Source: Firmicutes bacterium ZOR0006 | Lineage (GTDB): Bacteria; Bacillota_I; Bacilli_A; Culicoidibacterales; ZOR0006 | Direction: 5' to 3' | Length of the DNA: 39,519 bases | NCBI GenBank assembly: GCA_000798955.1 | Contig: JTLC01000004.1 | Location: forward strand, 1 to 39,519 | Part shown: positions 37,128 through 39,519 of the stretch, one piece after another | Numbering within the stretch: the stretch's first letter is position 1 | Layout of the letters: each line of letters starts with the position of its first letter | Program-made: the position numbers and the translations under genes | The notes under the pieces: generated by a model | Told to the model about the DNA's origin: nothing | Seen by the model: the letters and a program-made list of their open reading frames with translations, nothing else | Databases searched by the model: none

Positions 37128-39107
37128 ATGGATCAATTTCAAATTAAAGCTCCATTTGAACCGAGTGGAGACCAACCAGCGGCAATACGACAACTCGTAT
37201 CTGGACTTCAATCTGGAGCCAAACAACAGATTTTATTAGGAGCGACGGGAACCGGAAAAACTTTTACGATGAGTCAAGTTATCCAGGAAGTAAATCGTCC
37301 AACAATTGTAATTGCCCACAATAAGACGCTCGCGGGTCAGTTATACAGTGAATTAAAGGAGTTTTTCCCAAATAATGCTGTGGAATACTTTGTGAGTAAC
37401 TTTGATTATTATCAACCGGAAGCGTATAAACCTTCAACGGATACCTATATCCAAAAAGATGCCCAAGTCAATGATGAAGTTGAAAAGCTACGATATTCAG
37501 CAACAACGTCATTACTAGAGCGACGAGATGTCATTGTTGTCGCGTCAGTTTCTTGTATTTACGGAATTGGATCGCCAGAAGAATACAAAAGCATGCTTGT
37601 ATCTGTCCGTGTGGGGCAAGAGCGTGATCGCCAAGATTTAATGCGCTCATTAATTGATATCCAATACCAACGAAATGATATTGAATTTGCCCGTGGTACT
37701 TTTCGCGTTCGTGGTGATGTTTTAGAAATCATTCCAATTGGTCAAGACGAGGCTGGAATTCGTATCGAATTTTTTGGTGATGAAATTGAACGCATCAGCG
37801 AAATTGACTTAGTAACAGGTAAAATTTTGGCTGATCGTGAACATGTTGCGATTTTACCAGCGAGTCACTATGTCACGAAACAACATACATTAGACGAGGC
37901 AATTGCTCGAATTGAAGCCGAACTGGTTGAGCAACTTGCGTACTTGGAAAAAGCAGGAAAGTTACTGGAAGCACAACGCCTTGAACAGCGGACAAACTAT
38001 GATTTAGAAATGTTGCGTGAAGTCGGTTTTTGTACGGGAGTTGAGAACTATTCACGGCACTTAACGTTACGTGAAGAGGGGGAAACGCCATTTTGTTTAC
38101 TTGATTTCTTTCCCGATGATTATTTGATGATTATTGATGAGTCGCATGTAACAGTACCGCAAATTGGGGGAATGTACAATGGGGACCGAAGTCGGAAAGA
38201 GGTTTTAGTTGGCCATGGTTTTCGATTGCCATCAGCATTAGATAACCGCCCGCTTCGATTCGATGAATTTATTGCGAAAACGAATCAAATTGTTTATGTT
38301 TCAGCAACACCAGGGAAATATGAACTTGAATTTGAGCCTAAAATACCAGTTATTCAGCAAATTATTCGTCCGACTGGTTTGCTTGATCCTGAAATCACGA
38401 TAAAACCAAGTAAGAATCAAATTGATGACTTATTAGCACAAATTCATTTGCGAATTGATAGAAATGAGCGGGTTTTAGTCACGACCCTCACAATTAAAAT
38501 GAGCGAACAACTTACGAAGTATTTTAAAGAACAAGGTATTAAAGTCGCTTATTTACATTCTGAGATTAAAACACTTGAGCGTATTGCCATTATTCGCGAT
38601 TTACGATTGGGGAAATATGATGTACTTGTCGGGATTAACTTGCTCCGAGAAGGAATTGATATTCCTGAAGTATCCCTCATTGCAATTTTAGATGCTGATA
38701 AAGAAGGGTTTTTACGTTCAGAGCGCTCCTTGATTCAAATTATTGGGCGTGCAGCACGGAATGAGCAAGGACATGTGATTATGTATGCTGATAAAATGAC
38801 AGATTCGATGACAGCAGCAATTTCAGAAACACAGCGTCGTCGCGAAGTACAAAAAGCCTATAACGAGGCACATGGAATTACGCCAAAAACAATTATTAAG
38901 GAAATTCGTGATGTTATATCCGCGAGTGTTGAAGTCAAAGATACGGATAGTGCCTTTCAAACTGACAAAATGTCGAAAAAAGAGCGCGTAAAATTAATTG
39001 AACGTTTACGTAAAGAAATGAAAGAAGCGGCTGCAAAACTCGATTTTGAAACAGCAACACAATTACGTGATGCAATGATGGAAATTGAAGCAACGATGAG
39101 TAAATAG
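37128..39107 (+). CDS. uvrB: Excinuclease ABC subunit B
   Basis: A 659-residue helicase-like subunit of nucleotide excision repair that checks damage handed over by UvrA and recruits UvrC. Walker [11 protein letters not shown] (about 39-48), the beta-hairpin stretch [12 protein letters not shown] near 90, the DESHVT box near 340, helicase motif [16 protein letters not shown] near 545 and the C-terminal UVR domain ([17 protein letters not shown], about 617-650) are all present. AAGGAGGTA lies 7 bases before ATG 37128; the GTG two codons earlier is less likely. uvrA is not in the window. Confidence 0.95.
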   Translation: MDQFQIKAPFEPSGDQPAAIRQLVSGLQSGAKQQILLGATGTGKTFTMSQVIQEVNRPTIVIAHNKTLAGQLYSELKEFFPNNAVEYFVSNFDYYQPEAYKPSTDTYIQKDAQVNDEVEKLRYSATTSLLERRDVIVVASVSCIYGIGSPEEYKSMLVSVRVGQERDRQDLMRSLIDIQYQRNDIEFARGTFRVRGDVLEIIPIGQDEAGIRIEFFGDEIERISEIDLVTGKILADREHVAILPASHYVTKQHTLDEAIARIEAELVEQLAYLEKAGKLLEAQRLEQRTNYDLEMLREVGFCTGVENYSRHLTLREEGETPFCLLDFFPDDYLMIIDESHVTVPQIGGMYNGDRSRKEVLVGHGFRLPSALDNRPLRFDEFIAKTNQIVYVSATPGKYELEFEPKIPVIQQIIRPTGLLDPEITIKPSKNQIDDLLAQIHLRIDRNERVLVTTLTIKMSEQLTKYFKEQGIKVAYLHSEIKTLERIAIIRDLRLGKYDVLVGINLLREGIDIPEVSLIAILDADKEGFLRSERSLIQIIGRAARNEQGHVIMYADKMTDSMTAAISETQRRREVQKAYNEAHGITPKTIIKEIRDVISASVEVKDTDSAFQTDKMSKKERVKLIERLRKEMKEAAAKLDFETATQLRDAMMEIEATMSK

Positions 39108-39203
39108 CAAAAGGGAAAGTCAAAGAAGCGAGCATTACAATAGTTTTGTAATAAAACGACGGATTTGTCATCATAAACTTTAATTCAATCTAATGAATGG
39201 TTA

Positions 39204-39233
39204 AAGACATTCTAAGTCATAAGTCTGTATAAT
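39204..39233 (+). promoter_or_regulatory. Promoter of the C-rich RNA
   Basis: A -35 AAGACA (39204-39209), 18 bp, and a perfect -10 TATAAT (39228-39233). The transcript would start near 39240, directly before the first hairpin. It is 97 bases after the uvrB stop, with no T-run terminator between, so read-through from uvrB is also possible. Confidence 0.5.
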
Positions 39234-39240
39234 AAGGATG

Positions 39241-39489
39241 TAACAAATAATCCCCTATTTGTTGCAACCTATTTACAACCCCCCTTTTTATTTAGTTTTA
39301 TTTCGAATTTTTCTTCTTTGGTCCCCCGCCAAACGAAGCGAAATTCATTGTTATATCTTTGCTTGCGAAATTTCGAATTCCCCCCCTTTTGATATTTTTA
39401 TTCGAAACCGCAAATCCAATGATGTAACACAATCCCCTATAAAGAACGTCTGGTTTTCCCCCCTTTTTTTTCCAGGCGTTCTTTTTTTT
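39241..39489 (+). ncRNA. Candidate small RNA with C-runs in hairpin loops
   Basis: About 250 bases without a convincing gene. Hairpin 1: 39242-39249 with 39256-39263 (8 perfect pairs), loop ATCCCC. A free run of six C at 39279-39284. Hairpin 2: 39305-39321 with 39329-39346, stem blocks GAATTT/AAATTC, CTTC/GAAG and TTTGG/CCAAA, loop TCCCCCG. Hairpin 3: TTGCG (39363-39367) with CGCAA (39409-39413) and TTTCGAAT (39371-39378) with ATTCGAAA (39400-39407), loop with seven C. A free CCCC at 39434-39437. Hairpin 4, the terminator: 39442-39453 with 39472-39483, loop with six C, then T to 39489. C-rich loops could pair with Shine-Dalgarno G-runs. Confidence 0.6.
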
Positions 39490-39492
39490 ATT

Positions 39493-39519
39493 CACGAATG
39501 AAAATTCGTGTTTTTTTTT
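39493..39519 (+). terminator. Second terminator at the window edge
   Basis: CACGAAT (39493-39499) pairs with ATTCGTG (39504-39510) around a GAAA tetraloop, followed by nine T to the window end. It may back up the sRNA terminator or belong to an element that continues beyond the window. Confidence 0.7.

Noticed and set aside
39131-39160. Terminator directly after uvrB (ATTACAA with TTGTAAT)
   Set aside because: The stem exists but no T-run follows, so it is not a standard terminator.
39259-39501. Open frame of 80 codons on the plus strand after uvrB (and a similar one on the minus strand)
   Set aside because: No ribosome binding site, composition dominated by C-runs and T-runs, and it runs through several stable hairpins and the terminator. 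The region reads as RNA, not protein.

Overview
The window comes from a low-GC Gram-positive chromosome (Bacillota). The signs are strong AGGAGG-type ribosome binding sites, T-box leaders, CcpA-like cre sites, a MalR-style maltose locus, ABC-F YdiF, and FtsEX with a secreted peptidoglycan hydrolase. I cannot name the genus. All genes look like normal chromosomal genes. I see no insertion sequence, prophage, CRISPR array, rRNA or tRNA.

Layout. (1) 1-9600 is a maltose/maltodextrin locus: an MFS exporter, a GH13 enzyme divergent from a GH65 maltose phosphorylase, a small GNAT acetyltransferase, a GH13 alpha-glucosidase and a DUF1189 membrane protein. Four copies of one 14-bp operator (consensus TGWTANCGNTANCA) sit upstream of these promoters, three of them about 55 bp before the predicted transcription start and the fourth one helical turn closer. 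(2) 9775-14378 holds a P-type cation ATPase and an NADH oxidase with a Rex-like operator, followed by a coupled DUF309 gene. (3) 14505-19778 is a tight run: VanZ-like protein, ABC-F YdiF, a DUF2238-like membrane protein, a class III nucleotide-cyclase-like protein lacking the usual base-recognition residues, and a zinc/manganese-type ABC ATPase and permease without a binding protein. (4) 19817-22589 has two tandem T-box leaders before a polar amino-acid ABC transporter, then an aldo/keto-reductase-like protein that seems to have lost its active site (22672-23487). (5) 23611-30954 is the F1Fo ATP synthase operon. It begins with a candidate leader peptide and a TetR regulator and carries a delta-alpha (atpH-atpA) gene fusion. 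(6) 30988-32588 holds a small membrane protein, a YfcE phosphodiesterase and TrmL. (7) 32892-37065 is a cell-wall/division cluster: ftsE, ftsX, an M23 endopeptidase with a coiled coil, and a CtpA protease. (8) uvrB follows, and then a gene-free stretch (39204-39489) with a promoter, several hairpins carrying C-runs in their loops, and a terminator, which I read as a small RNA gene.

The two observations I rate highest are the delta-alpha ATP synthase fusion, which conflicts with the known 3:1 alpha:delta ratio, and the C-rich multi-hairpin RNA downstream of uvrB, which resembles in design the actinobacterial 6C RNA and the UCCC-loop sRNAs of Staphylococcus and Listeria.
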